Origin: a virus
Length of the DNA stretch: 64,000 nucleotides
IMG/VR virus record: IMGVR_UViG_3300028840_001802
Coordinates: 1 to 64,000 of that record
Strand: one strand, 5' to 3'
The notes beneath the pieces are model-generated. The model did no database searches, had not been told where the DNA came from, and was given only the letters and a program-made list of their open reading frames with translations. Positions 33,956 through 40,781 of this stretch are shown piece after piece (position 1 is the first letter of the stretch; every line of letters starts with the position of its first letter). The translations under genes were made by a program, and so were the position numbers.

Positions 33956-33983
33956 CCTGGGCTAAGGGTTAACGTAGCCCAGG
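33956..33983 (-). promoter_or_regulatory. Hairpin abutting a Shine-Dalgarno sequence
   Basis: CCTGGGCTA (33956-33964) and TAGCCCAGG (33975-33983) are perfect inverted repeats with a 10-base loop. On the minus strand the downstream arm shares three bases with AGGAGG (33958-33953). The loop-proximal CTA/TAG step is shared with the hairpins at 7044 and 62365. Confidence 0.55.
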
Positions 33984-34008
33984 ATGGTGGCTACTTTTGA
34001 GTGTGGGG

Positions 34009-34644
34009 TCAATCCCCGAAAACAACTTCCGACGCCGGGTTGGTGGACATCATCAGGTCCTGCAGCGCATCCGCTTGGAACGCAATGATCATGTTCAAGA
34101 TGCACGTCAGTGAGGTCCCCCCGTTGTCCACGGATATCCGGCCGCCGTCACTCGCCGGATAATTGACGATCACGTCCGGCGGAAGCTCATCGGCGGTACA
34201 GGAGATTTCGACAAGCGGGAGCTTCTTGCTCTGGCCACCCTTCTCGGCGCTGATCGAGATGACGGTACGCGCCAAACCGGGCTCGACTGACATGACTGAG
34301 ACGAGGGTGACCCTGGTCGCGCAGGCGGCGCAGAGGCAGTCCCCGGAGCGACTAATGTCGAGGACCTCCGTGACGCACTCCTTCGCGACCGTGCCCTCTT
34401 CCGCCTCTGCAGGCGTGAGCACGCTCCTGGCGTCCACGGAGTCGAGCCGCCCCACCGTGTCCATCATGTCGGCGGCGATCACGCCCATCGTGCCCGGTGT
34501 CGGCATCAGCTGGTTCTTAACCCGCTTCTCTACCAGGTAGTCCCGGTACTCCAGCGTACCGTTGAGCATGAACAGGCCGAGGGCCGGCTCGTAGTATTGA
34601 AGGTCACGAGACCCGTCTTGGTTGATCGATACGATTTTCTGCAT
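34009..34644 (-). CDS. Hypothetical protein, 211 residues
   Basis: I take the ATG at 34644 (MQKIVSINQDGSRDLQYY); the longer frame upstream is Arg/Ser/Pro-Gln low complexity. A CLCAACAT stretch and several Val/Ile-rich strands suggest a compact beta-rich domain, but no family is recognised. The leader carries short tandem C/A-rich units (34651-34682) and no Shine-Dalgarno sequence. Confidence 0.6.
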   Translation of the reverse strand: MQKIVSINQDGSRDLQYYEPALGLFMLNGTLEYRDYLVEKRVKNQLMPTPGTMGVIAADMMDTVGRLDSVDARSVLTPAEAEEGTVAKECVTEVLDISRSGDCLCAACATRVTLVSVMSVEPGLARTVISISAEKGGQSKKLPLVEISCTADELPPDVIVNYPASDGGRISVDNGGTSLTCILNMIIAFQADALQDLMMSTNPASEVVFGD

Positions 34645-34650
34645 AATATC

Positions 34651-34682
34651 TGATTGGGATTGGGGTTGCGGTTGCGGTTGCG
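34651..34682 (-). repeat. Tandem GGTTGC/GGGATT units in a 5' leader
   Basis: The plus strand reads GATTGGGATTGGGGTTGC followed by further GGTTGC copies. In mRNA sense this is CAACCG/CAATCC repeats ending 7 bases before ATG 34644. Like the CCAAAAA array at 26222, it is a C/A-rich unstructured leader before a gene that lacks a Shine-Dalgarno sequence. Confidence 0.7.
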
Positions 34683-34687
34683 CCCGA

Positions 34688-34942
34688 TTACTTCCAGGCA
34701 GTGAGCTTGGCCTGACGACGGGCCGGGAACGTGATTGTGGCCGTGTGGCCCTTGATCTGCTTGACGTCGACCTCGACCGTGCCGTGGTATCCGGTTGCGC
34801 GGATCCGACCGCCGTTCGGGACGTTCGCCAAGATCTCGGCATGGCAGGCTTTTGCTTGAGCCTCCAGGCCGCGTTGAGTGTCGTGGATTGCGCGGAGCCG
34901 GAGCACCGCTTGTTGGACCTTCGCTTTTGTGTTTTTGTTCAT
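34688..34942 (-). CDS. Small basic protein, 84 residues
   Basis: It has an N-terminal helix (KAKVQQAVLRLRAIHDTQRG) and a C-terminal beta part (HGTVEVDVKQIKGHTATITF). No family is recognised. One copy of the 10-mer GCGGAGCCGG (34892) encodes its RLR. Confidence 0.55.
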   Translation of the reverse strand: MNKNTKAKVQQAVLRLRAIHDTQRGLEAQAKACHAEILANVPNGGRIRATGYHGTVEVDVKQIKGHTATITFPARRQAKLTAWK

Positions 34943-34983
34943 AAGATTCAGTCGATGGTTAGAATGTGTCTACGGATTTTCGT

Positions 34984-35000
34984 GCTGTCAACAATCAATC
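34984..35000 (-). promoter_or_regulatory. Copy 1 of the GATTGATNNTTGACAGC box
   Basis: On the minus strand the sequence reads GATTGATTGTTGACAGC upstream of gene 34688-34942. The TTGACA is a consensus -35 element. A convincing -10 is not obvious at 17 bases (CACATT). The 5' GATTGAT is shared with copies at 38299 and 40720. Confidence 0.55.
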
Positions 35001-35534
35001 TTCAGTGCGGAACTGGGCAAAATCGTAGCCCGAGGCGTCGTCATATATCGGCACATCCAGGAGCTCAGCCAGCCGCTCGGCGTGCTTCACGTGCTCGTAC
35101 GTGTTCTCGCAGCAGCCGCACCCTTCCGAGCGCATGTAGTCGGCGACTGCCCGGCGTATGAGTGCGATGTTCGGCGGGTCGATGGGCGTCGCCCGGGGGC
35201 ACTTGGGGAGGTCATCCTCCTGGCGGCCGAGCACCCATACGATGGATTTCTGCTTGGTCTCGGGTGACACGCGGGTGCCGCCATTCTGGATCTTCCCGGC
35301 CCGCAGCAGCGGCCGAAACCTGGAGCTGGCGTTGACACGCTTGACGCCCGTCCGGTTGCAGAACTCCAGGGAGGTCAGCCCGTCCGGATACACCTTCTCG
35401 AGCTCCCTGAGGATCATTCGGTCGAGCCGGCCGCGAGCTCCGGACTGGTTGATGGAGGCTGCCGCCTGGTGTGAGGTTGCCGGGTCGGTGCCCCGGGCGG
35501 TACTCGGTGGTCCTGCGTAGTTTGGGTCAATCAT
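34995..35534 (-). CDS. Winged-helix-like protein, 179 residues
   Basis: The N-terminus DPATSHQAAASI and the segment MILRELEKVYPDGLTSLEF then VKRVNASSRFRPLLRAGKI resemble the phage winged-helix proteins that read TS-x-QAA repeats. The C-terminus is acidic with CGCCENTYEHVKH, a possible zinc site. A role in transcription or recombination control is a guess. It overlaps the lipoprotein gene by 8 bases. Confidence 0.6.
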   Translation of the reverse strand: MIDPNYAGPPSTARGTDPATSHQAAASINQSGARGRLDRMILRELEKVYPDGLTSLEFCNRTGVKRVNASSRFRPLLRAGKIQNGGTRVSPETKQKSIVWVLGRQEDDLPKCPRATPIDPPNIALIRRAVADYMRSEGCGCCENTYEHVKHAERLAELLDVPIYDDASGYDFAQFRTED

Positions 35535-35712
35535 CTTTGGGTCCGGGTGCTGAGTTGTTCGCGTTAAGCGCCACGATGTACATGGCAGCCATAACCACCC
35601 CGCCCACGGCAGCCATGAGTTGGGCGTGCCCCTCGTGTCCTATCAATTGTTCAAGTGACCCTGCACAAGAGGCAAGCAAGAACACCACGGTGATTCGGTA
35701 TAGTTTCGTCAT
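35527..35712 (-). CDS. Small lipoprotein with a TM segment
   Basis: From ATG 35712 the protein has 61 residues. MTKLYRITVVFLLASC has a good lipobox (LLASC), and a second hydrophobic stretch (LMAAVGGVVMAAMYIVAL) follows. Phage lipoproteins of this size can act in superinfection exclusion or as spanins. It is coupled to the upstream gene by ATGA. Confidence 0.6.
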   Translation of the reverse strand: MTKLYRITVVFLLASCAGSLEQLIGHEGHAQLMAAVGGVVMAAMYIVALNANNSAPGPKDD

Positions 35713-35924
35713 TTGATTCCTGAGTGTGCGAGCCGGGAGAGTGACAGCCCTTTGTAGCATCCGTCGTGGACGCGGCATGCTGCGCGGAGCCGGCGGCGGA
35801 GCCAGCTGTTCAGATACTCCTCGGCGTCGCTGTCGACGCGGGTGATCCCCTCCTCGCGGCAGATCTGCCGGAGTTGGGCCTTGTTTATGAACGCAGGCTG
35901 CGCTCGTTTTATTTCGGCGGGCAT
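35709..35924 (-). CDS. Small basic protein with a histone-fold-like pattern
   Basis: From ATG 35924 the protein has 71 residues. The pattern INKAQLRQICREEGITRVDS followed by a long helix DAEEYLNSWLRRRLRAACRV recalls the helix-strand loop-helix of bacterial and archaeal histones. This is a visual similarity only. A small HTH-type or other helical DNA-binding protein is equally possible. It is coupled to the lipoprotein gene by ATGA. Confidence 0.45.
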   Translation of the reverse strand: MPAEIKRAQPAFINKAQLRQICREEGITRVDSDAEEYLNSWLRRRLRAACRVHDGCYKGLSLSRLAHSGIK

Positions 35925-36151
35925 GTGATCAGTTGGATGGTGTCCTTGTAGGTTCTGCGGTAACCCCCCGCGTCGCCGATGATCTTCATTACCAGCGAGA
36001 TCGGGTGCGGACAAATGTAGGTGATGTCCTCATTGCCGGGCATGACAATCACCGTACTTTTGAAGTCGTCCGATGAACTAATCGACTCGACGCCCGCGAG
36101 GTTGATCGCGATGTTCCGCCCCTCGTGCTTGTAGCATAGGAATTGGTTCAT
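35909..36151 (-). CDS. Hypothetical protein, 80 residues
   Basis: From ATG 36151 (MNQFLCYKHEGRNIAINL) the sequence is beta-rich (STVIVMPGNEDITYICPHPI) with no recognised family. It starts one base from the stop of the coiled-coil gene upstream and overlaps the next gene by 16 bases. Confidence 0.6.
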   Translation of the reverse strand: MNQFLCYKHEGRNIAINLAGVESISSSDDFKSTVIVMPGNEDITYICPHPISLVMKIIGDAGGYRRTYKDTIQLITCPPK

Positions 36152-36152
36152 G

Positions 36153-37253
36153 TTACTTAGAGGCCTCGAGGGCCAGTAGGATCTCGCGGATGTAGTCGTC
36201 GGCCTGCACGACAGCGTCCTCCATACACTGACGGTCACGCGCCGGCAGTAGGCCTCCGTTCAACGCGTGGCGGTGCTGCGACTTCACCTTCTCAAGCCTC
36301 TCCTTGAAACGGACGAGCAGGCATCGCAGCATGCTGATGTGTCGCACAGTCTCTTCGTGGTCCTGGCGCGCGGGCTCGCGGTCATCTTTGATGGCCTGCA
36401 GCTGCTTGTTAGCCGCGTCACGCTCCTCTGCGATCTTGTGCTTGGCGTCACGTAGATCGGTCAGCAACATGTCGTAACGCGTCTTGGGGGCCGTGCGGGA
36501 TATGCCGAGAGCGGCGATGGCGAGCAGCCTCTTGCGGGCCTTCAGCGCACGCTTACGAGCTTCAGAACCTATGTCGGTACCATGTTTGTGGAGCATCCTG
36601 ATAGAGAACTTGAAGTGGTCCCGCAGCACCGTCAACGCGTGACGTTGACTGGCGACCTGGATCCGCAGGTTGTCACACTCATCCATCGACGAGTCGAGCC
36701 TCTTGTTAGCCTCGTTGACCTGGGCTTCGGCATCCGTCAGATCGCGTCGCACATCCTCCAGTGCTCGCTTGTTGCACAACGCTGCGTCCCTCTCCACCAT
36801 CGCCTCAACTTCCGCCCTGTGCTTCTCGCTCTTGAGCACCTTGATCTCGTCCGACTGGTCTCGAACCCGCTTGGCATTCTCAAACGCCATTTCAGCAGCC
36901 TCTACAGTCTTGCCGTTGATGGCCTCGCCGTTCTCCCCGAAGGAGACTTCGACTACGTGTAGGAACGTGCCGGACCTCTTATTCAGCTTCTCAATATAGT
37001 CCTTGAGCTCGGCCCGCATCTCGTCAGCGTAGGTAGAGGGAGCCCACCCTTCTTTGCTGCCGTCAGGCAATACTGCAAACGAGCAGTAGCCATTACAATA
37101 TCCGTACATCACAGCTGTGAGCGGGAGGACATAGTGGGTGGTGCTGGTCTCGACGTCCCTGAGGAAGAGCCTTTCGGCAAAGCTGTGCGCCTTGTTCACG
37201 TCGCTCCTGTCGGATCCGATTACTATCATTGCATCGTGCTGGATGGTTCCCAT
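36153..37253 (-). CDS. Long coiled-coil protein
   Basis: This 366-residue protein has a short globular N-terminus (1-110). Heptad-rich helices then run over most of its length (EIKVLKSEKHRAEVEAMVER; RRDLTDAEAQVNEANKRLDS; ERDAANKQLQAIKDDREPAR). No SMC head or other catalytic motif is visible. It could scaffold an infection structure or sequester host proteins. The leader is A-rich (AGAAAAAAGTAAATCAGA) and lacks a Shine-Dalgarno sequence. Confidence 0.6.
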   Translation of the reverse strand: MGTIQHDAMIVIGSDRSDVNKAHSFAERLFLRDVETSTTHYVLPLTAVMYGYCNGYCSFAVLPDGSKEGWAPSTYADEMRAELKDYIEKLNKRSGTFLHVVEVSFGENGEAINGKTVEAAEMAFENAKRVRDQSDEIKVLKSEKHRAEVEAMVERDAALCNKRALEDVRRDLTDAEAQVNEANKRLDSSMDECDNLRIQVASQRHALTVLRDHFKFSIRMLHKHGTDIGSEARKRALKARKRLLAIAALGISRTAPKTRYDMLLTDLRDAKHKIAEERDAANKQLQAIKDDREPARQDHEETVRHISMLRCLLVRFKERLEKVKSQHRHALNGGLLPARDRQCMEDAVVQADDYIREILLALEASK

Positions 37254-37275
37254 TCTGATTTACTTTTTTCTATGG

Positions 37276-37434
37276 TTAGTGTTTGGGGTGGGTCAAAGTT
37301 TCTCGCTCGGGCACACGGGTCACCTTATACCCGCGCCGCCTATACGCCTGGATCTCCGCCTTCACGTTGGTGGAATACCACCGTTTGGAGTCCGGGAACC
37401 ACACGTAGTAGAGCTCAGCTGTGTATTTATTCAT
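37276..37434 (-). CDS. Small basic protein, 52 residues
   Basis: ATG 37434 to TAA 37276 encodes a Tyr/Arg-rich peptide (KYTAELYYVWFPDSKRWYST; KAEIQAYRRRGYKVTRVPER). It looks like a genuine beta-beta-helix mini-protein. It overlaps the upstream stop by 8 bases and fills a gap between two longer genes. No family is recognised. Confidence 0.5.
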   Translation of the reverse strand: MNKYTAELYYVWFPDSKRWYSTNVKAEIQAYRRRGYKVTRVPERETLTHPKH

Positions 37435-37606
37435 GGTCGTTGAGTTGTTCCTTCATCGATAGGTTGGCCCGGCGGAGCCGGTGCCGTCGACCGAGGGCAC
37501 AATAGGGGCAGGACCCGTGGACTCGGCATGTAGCGTCAAGCGCCTTGGTTCCACGGTACGGCTTGCGCCGCTCCTTCCCGTGCTTGATGGCTTTGGCCAA
37601 ACTCAT
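37427..37606 (-). CDS. Small zinc-knuckle-like protein, 59 residues
   Basis: From ATG 37606 the product is basic, with CRVHGSCPYCALGRRHRLRR supplying Cys and His residues for a possible zinc site. A copy of GCGGAGCCGG (37472) encodes part of HRLRR. It overlaps both neighbours by a few bases. Confidence 0.5.
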   Translation of the reverse strand: MSLAKAIKHGKERRKPYRGTKALDATCRVHGSCPYCALGRRHRLRRANLSMKEQLNDHE

Positions 37607-37782
37607 TTGATGATCCGGTGCAGGAAATACTCCTGGTTGTGCTCGTCCCACTTGGAGACGGTGATCGCGCGGGCCCGGCGAGGGGCGCTCAGAATGACCC
37701 GGCCCACCTGCTGGTGGGTGAGTCCTGACGTGCGACTCACGCCCTTCGCGCTTGCTATCGTTACTCGGTATTTGGCTTTCAT
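37603..37782 (-). CDS. Small hypothetical protein, 59 residues
   Basis: From ATG 37782 the sequence is MKAKYRVTIASAKGVSRTSG followed by a helix and KWDEHNQEYFLHRIIK. No family is recognised. It is the first gene after the structured RNA, starting 14 bases downstream of the tRNA-like 3' end, and is coupled to the next gene by ATGA. Confidence 0.55.
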   Translation of the reverse strand: MKAKYRVTIASAKGVSRTSGLTHQQVGRVILSAPRRARAITVSKWDEHNQEYFLHRIIK

Positions 37783-37795
37783 AAATTGATTGCAG

Positions 37796-38272
37796 GGCGG
37801 GGAGGGGAATCGAACCCCCCTGTCAGGTCCGTTAGCCACTGATCAGGTGGCTCGTCGACCCGTTGACCGTGTGCTGCATTGGCAGAGTAGCCAAGAGGAT
37901 CAGTCCCAGCCTCTGGCAGCCGACTCACGGAGTTCCTTTCACTCAACCCGCCCATCTCTCACACCTGCTGTCAGGCCATTTCGGATCATTGGGGCGAGTC
38001 TATTCGACCTAAACAGCGATGCATCACTGCCCGCTACCCATTTATTCCACGTCAGCCCGTCGGCCACGCCGAGGTCCTCACTTTACACCAGTCAAGGCTA
38101 ACGGAGGATCCCCCGACGCCTGACAACAGGTGTGAGAGATGATGGTCGACCGCGCATCCCTGTAAGTGCGCCTTAGTCGCGAGCAGTCAGGCAAAGCGTG
38201 CTGCAAGGGGTAGCCTACCCATAAAGCTGGTCAATTCCAGCCTCCCGCCGACCATCAAACTGTCAAAGAACT
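37796..38272 (-). ncRNA. Large structured non-coding RNA with a tRNA-like 3' domain
   Basis: No gene fits here. On the minus strand the 3' end has a T-arm with loop TTCGATT flanked by GGGGG and CCCCT, followed by CCCCGCCC. Possible acceptor partners are GGGCGGG near 37947-37953 (with a GAGT/ACTC D-arm-like hairpin next to it) and GGCGGGA near 38250. AGCCAC-CTGATCA-GTGGCT forms a 7-base-loop hairpin. A 24-bp helix joins 38118-38141 to 37953-37976; its one non-Watson-Crick pair is G-U on the minus strand but C-A on the plus strand, supporting minus-strand RNA. Other hairpins lie at 38152-38171 and near 38233-38246. A promoter is at 38279-38306. Candidates are a divergent tmRNA, a tRNA with a large insertion or a large ornate phage RNA (GOLLD/ROOL-like). 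Confidence 0.6.
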
Positions 38273-38278
38273 GTAGAC

Positions 38279-38315
38279 AACCTACCACACTGAAAAGGGC
38301 TGTCAACTATCAATC
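38279..38315 (-). promoter_or_regulatory. Promoter for the structured RNA, with copy 2 of the GATTGAT box
   Basis: On the minus strand GATTGATAGTTGACAGC (38315-38299) contains the -35 TTGACA (38306-38301). A 16-base spacer and TAGGTT (38284-38279) follow, placing the start of transcription near 38272. Confidence 0.6.
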
Positions 38316-39026
38316 GAACTTTATTTTGCACGAACGACGGACCACCCGGGCGACCGCCCACGGGTTCCACTGGAGGGCGATCAACTCATTCCATTGCCTG
38401 GCATACTCTGGCAACGCCGTGCGCGAATAGAACCGGAGCTCTGCTTCCCACTCTTGGCGGAGCCGGTAGGCGGACGCCAGTAGCGAGCTCTGGAGCGTCC
38501 GGGCGATCTCCAGCTTGGTGGCCGGGCGACAATAGCGTCCGATCCGACGCACCCACCGGTTGGGCTTGTACTCGCGCTTTGGGTGTGGGTATGGTTCGCG
38601 AAATGTACTCCGCCTGAGCTTACCAGATTGACGCTCCCGCAGCTCACGCCACGATCTCCGCCCCGCTTCCCTGAGCTCGAGCTCTCGCGCCCGTCGAACC
38701 TCTGCGGCTGCCTTCTCGGCCCTCCTCGCCTCTCGTTCCATCACGGACTTGAGGTACCACCCCTTGGTGTGCAGCTGCTTGAGCAGGTCAACAGCCTCAG
38801 TGAATTCCGGAGTCCCGACGTCGCGAAGCGTGAATGGCGCTGGCTCGGGTATGTAGTCCTTCGTCCTGCGGCCAGGAATCCATTTGCCGGGTTTGTCCTT
38901 GGGTGTGCGATAGCGGGAAAGCCCTTTGCGCTCGAACAGCAGGACCGGGAAGTCCTTGACCGAGCCCCGTAACATTGGGTCGAAGTCCCGGGTCGGATAC
39001 GGATAGGTTGAGATCTTGTCTTGCAT
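38310..39026 (-). CDS. Basic hypothetical protein, 238 residues
   Basis: It is Arg/Glu/Pro-rich. Residues 100-150 are a charged helix (REARRAEKAAAEVRRARELE). The C-terminal third has Trp-rich helices (QWNELIALQWNPWAVARVVR). No domain is recognised. Its stop overlaps the promoter box of the downstream structured RNA. Confidence 0.6.
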   Translation of the reverse strand: MQDKISTYPYPTRDFDPMLRGSVKDFPVLLFERKGLSRYRTPKDKPGKWIPGRRTKDYIPEPAPFTLRDVGTPEFTEAVDLLKQLHTKGWYLKSVMEREARRAEKAAAEVRRARELELREAGRRSWRELRERQSGKLRRSTFREPYPHPKREYKPNRWVRRIGRYCRPATKLEIARTLQSSLLASAYRLRQEWEAELRFYSRTALPEYARQWNELIALQWNPWAVARVVRRSCKIKFD

Positions 39027-39029
39027 AGG

Positions 39030-39377
39030 TCAGATATCGCTGAAGCACGCGTGACGACAGTCCGCGCAGCAGTTGCATAGGTAGATTTCGCCGTGCACAT
39101 CCTCGTCGTAGGGGCACACATCAGCATCAACCTCGGGGGCACCGCACTTACACTTGCCAGTACGACGGAACGTCCAGTCATGGTGAGCCCCGACTCGAAC
39201 AAGCTTACCCTGTTCCCGGAGGCCGCCCAGCGTTTGCTCACGGCAGACAAGGACCGTCTCGCCCGTGCTATTGAGCGTGGCCACCCCCACCTTGTTGTGC
39301 CCCGGGAAGATCTTGATCGGGAGCGCGCCCGCGTGGGTACCCACGAGAGTCATCAGCTTACGTTGGGTGGCCGTCAT
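39030..39377 (-). CDS. Cys-rich probable zinc-binding protein
   Basis: The product has 115 residues with an N-terminal helix-turn-helix-like start (TATQRKLMTLVGTHAG). A C-terminal cluster CKCG...C...CNCCADCRHAC could bind two zinc ions. The fold is not recognised. It is coupled to the upstream gene by ATGA and may bind nucleic acid. Confidence 0.55.
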   Translation of the reverse strand: MTATQRKLMTLVGTHAGALPIKIFPGHNKVGVATLNSTGETVLVCREQTLGGLREQGKLVRVGAHHDWTFRRTGKCKCGAPEVDADVCPYDEDVHGEIYLCNCCADCRHACFSDI

Positions 39378-39583
39378 TGGTCACCCCGCTCTCTGGCAGC
39401 TCTCCGCTCCCTACGGGCCGCACAGGCGGCTTTGGCGGACGCTACCCTCTCGTCCTGCCTGGCATCCCAGTCGGACACGCTGATGGCCTGCTCCAGGCTT
39501 CCCATAGCCTTGGCTGAAGTCTTAGGTAAGTGAGCGACGGACAACTGTGCACTCAACCGTAAGTGTTCTTGATAGCGTCTCAT
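39374..39583 (-). CDS. Small helical basic protein, 69 residues
   Basis: From ATG 39583 (MRRYQEHLRLSAQLSV) the product is helical and ends in a basic AARRERRAARERGDQ tail. No family is recognised. The longer upstream frame is Pro/Ser-rich and unlikely to be translated. Confidence 0.45.
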   Translation of the reverse strand: MRRYQEHLRLSAQLSVAHLPKTSAKAMGSLEQAISVSDWDARQDERVASAKAACAARRERRAARERGDQ

Positions 39584-39587
39584 AGCA

Positions 39588-39785
39588 TTACATGGACAAA
39601 GGTTTCTGGTCGATAGGCCCGGTAGTCCAGAAGAGCATGCGATCCTCGGCGGCCTTCCGGTTAGTAAGCCCAATAGGGGCAGACCAGAAGAGCTTGCCGG
39701 TCGTGCTGTTGGTGACCTCCCCAAAGTAGGATCGGGGGCGGCTGTCGCTGCGCCTGCGGGCGCGGATGGGTCGCGGTTTCTTCAT
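39588..39785 (-). CDS. Small basic protein, 65 residues
   Basis: From ATG 39785 (MKKPRPIRARRRSDSRPRSY) it has a basic tail and a short beta segment (TGKLFWSAPIGLTNRKAAED). No family is recognised. Confidence 0.45.
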   Translation of the reverse strand: MKKPRPIRARRRSDSRPRSYFGEVTNSTTGKLFWSAPIGLTNRKAAEDRMLFWTTGPIDQKPLSM

Positions 39786-39786
39786 A

Positions 39787-39951
39787 TCAGTTGTTTCTGT
39801 GGATCGGTGTTCCGAGGGTGAATTCCAGACGCTTGACGTCGCGCCTGAGGTCGTCGATGACCGCCTGCTTGCCGGCCAGTTGCGTCTCGTAATAGAGGGC
39901 AACCAGAATGATGGAGAACAGGAAGATGATGATGGATGCGATGGTAGTCAT
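39787..39951 (-). CDS. Single-TM small protein, 54 residues
   Basis: From ATG 39951 (MTTIASIIIFLFSIILVAL) there is one N-terminal membrane segment. It is followed by a coiled-coil helix (AVIDDLRRDVKRLEFTL), an inner-spanin-like layout in miniature. The next upstream gene has the same architecture. Confidence 0.5.
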   Translation of the reverse strand: MTTIASIIIFLFSIILVALYYETQLAGKQAVIDDLRRDVKRLEFTLGTPIHRNN

Positions 39952-39956
39952 AGTGG

Positions 39957-40073
39957 TCAGCGGTTGTTGGTTAGCTCGGTGATGCGCTTCTCGAGCCCCC
40001 CGACACGGATCTCGAGGCTGACGAAACGCCACGCATAGTAGGCGACGAGGATGAGGAATACGATAGTGTTCAT
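39957..40073 (-). CDS. Single-TM small protein, 38 residues
   Basis: ATG 40073 overlaps the upstream stop (ATGA). MNTIVFLILVAYYAWRFV is a membrane segment followed by a short helix (VGGLEKRITELTN). It has the same TM plus coiled-coil plan as gene 39787-39951, suggesting a duplicated or partner pair. Confidence 0.45.
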   Translation of the reverse strand: MNTIVFLILVAYYAWRFVSLEIRVGGLEKRITELTNNR

Positions 40074-40471
40074 TCGCTGAGGGTTACGTTGTCGATGACG
40101 GAGGCCAGGTTCCCCGCGCGGAGCCGGAGCTCGGCCAGCCGGGCACGCATAGTGTCGATCTCGTGCGAGGTCCCGGAACACTGCTGCTGCACAGCACCCA
40201 AGAGCTCCTTGGCCTGCTGCTTAGCCTGGGCGATCAGCCGGTCAGCCTGGCACTTCGCCTTGTGGACGATAGCCTGACCCTCGTTCTCACGCTCAGCCAC
40301 CCAATCCTCGTGAGTGTAGGCGCGGGTCTCGACCGGCATGTCCGAGTGCATGGCCTGCTGGATATGCGGCAGCTGCTCGCGCAGCCACTGCCCGCAGTAG
40401 GAGCCGGTGTCGTGGGCACTCAGGATAGTAGCGAGTTCAGCGATGGCTCTCAGTTCTTCGTTTTTGGTCAT
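40070..40471 (-). CDS. Helical hypothetical protein, 133 residues
   Basis: From ATG 40471 (MTKNEELRAIAELATIL) the protein is mostly helical, with a coiled-coil stretch ADRLIAQAKQQAKELLGAVQ and an acidic-basic pattern. No family is recognised. The frame extends upstream to 40642 but that part overlaps gene 40480-40692. Confidence 0.55.
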   Translation of the reverse strand: MTKNEELRAIAELATILSAHDTGSYCGQWLREQLPHIQQAMHSDMPVETRAYTHEDWVAERENEGQAIVHKAKCQADRLIAQAKQQAKELLGAVQQQCSGTSHEIDTMRARLAELRLRAGNLASVIDNVTLSE

Positions 40472-40479
40472 AGTATTGG

Positions 40480-40692
40480 TTAGTTGGAGTGTGAGACGAG
40501 GTCGGAGAGATCTTTCCAAATAGCGGTCGTGGACAGGCCAAGCTCGGGGTGGTCCGCCGAAAAGCGGTCGGTCGTCCAGGTGAGCCGGGCGTGCCTGGAT
40601 CCAAGCGTGATATCCGCGCAGGCTATCCGCGACGCATGCCACGTATGGAGTAGCTCGCTGACCAGCCGCTGTGGGATGAATCTCGTTGTCAT
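40480..40692 (-). CDS. Small hypothetical protein, 70 residues
   Basis: MTTRFIPQRLVSELLHTWHA begins a small helical/beta protein without recognised motifs. It is the first gene behind the promoter at 40699-40736 and its ATG is only about 6 bases from the -10 box, so the mRNA is nearly leaderless. Confidence 0.55.
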   Translation of the reverse strand: MTTRFIPQRLVSELLHTWHASRIACADITLGSRHARLTWTTDRFSADHPELGLSTTAIWKDLSDLVSHSN

Positions 40693-40698
40693 GGCGAT

Positions 40699-40736
40699 AA
40701 TCTAATCGAGGTGAATAGTGCTGTCAAGTATCAATC
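40699..40736 (-). promoter_or_regulatory. Minus-strand promoter with copy 3 of the GATTGAT box
   Basis: On the minus strand GATTGATACTTGACAGC (40736-40720) holds the -35 TTGACA (40727-40722). The spacer is 17 bases and the -10 is TAGATT (40704-40699), directly before ATG 40692. Confidence 0.65.
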
Positions 40737-40781
40737 GATAGTCATTCAGCGGGAGGCCCCGTAGGGCCCCCTCCTGAAGGG

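Noticed and set aside
37796-38272. A standard tRNA or tmRNA call for the structured RNA
   Set aside because: A canonical 70-90-base tRNA cannot be closed with the T-arm, and the tmRNA 5' signature, G3-U70 pair and tag frame are missing, so only a general ncRNA is reported.
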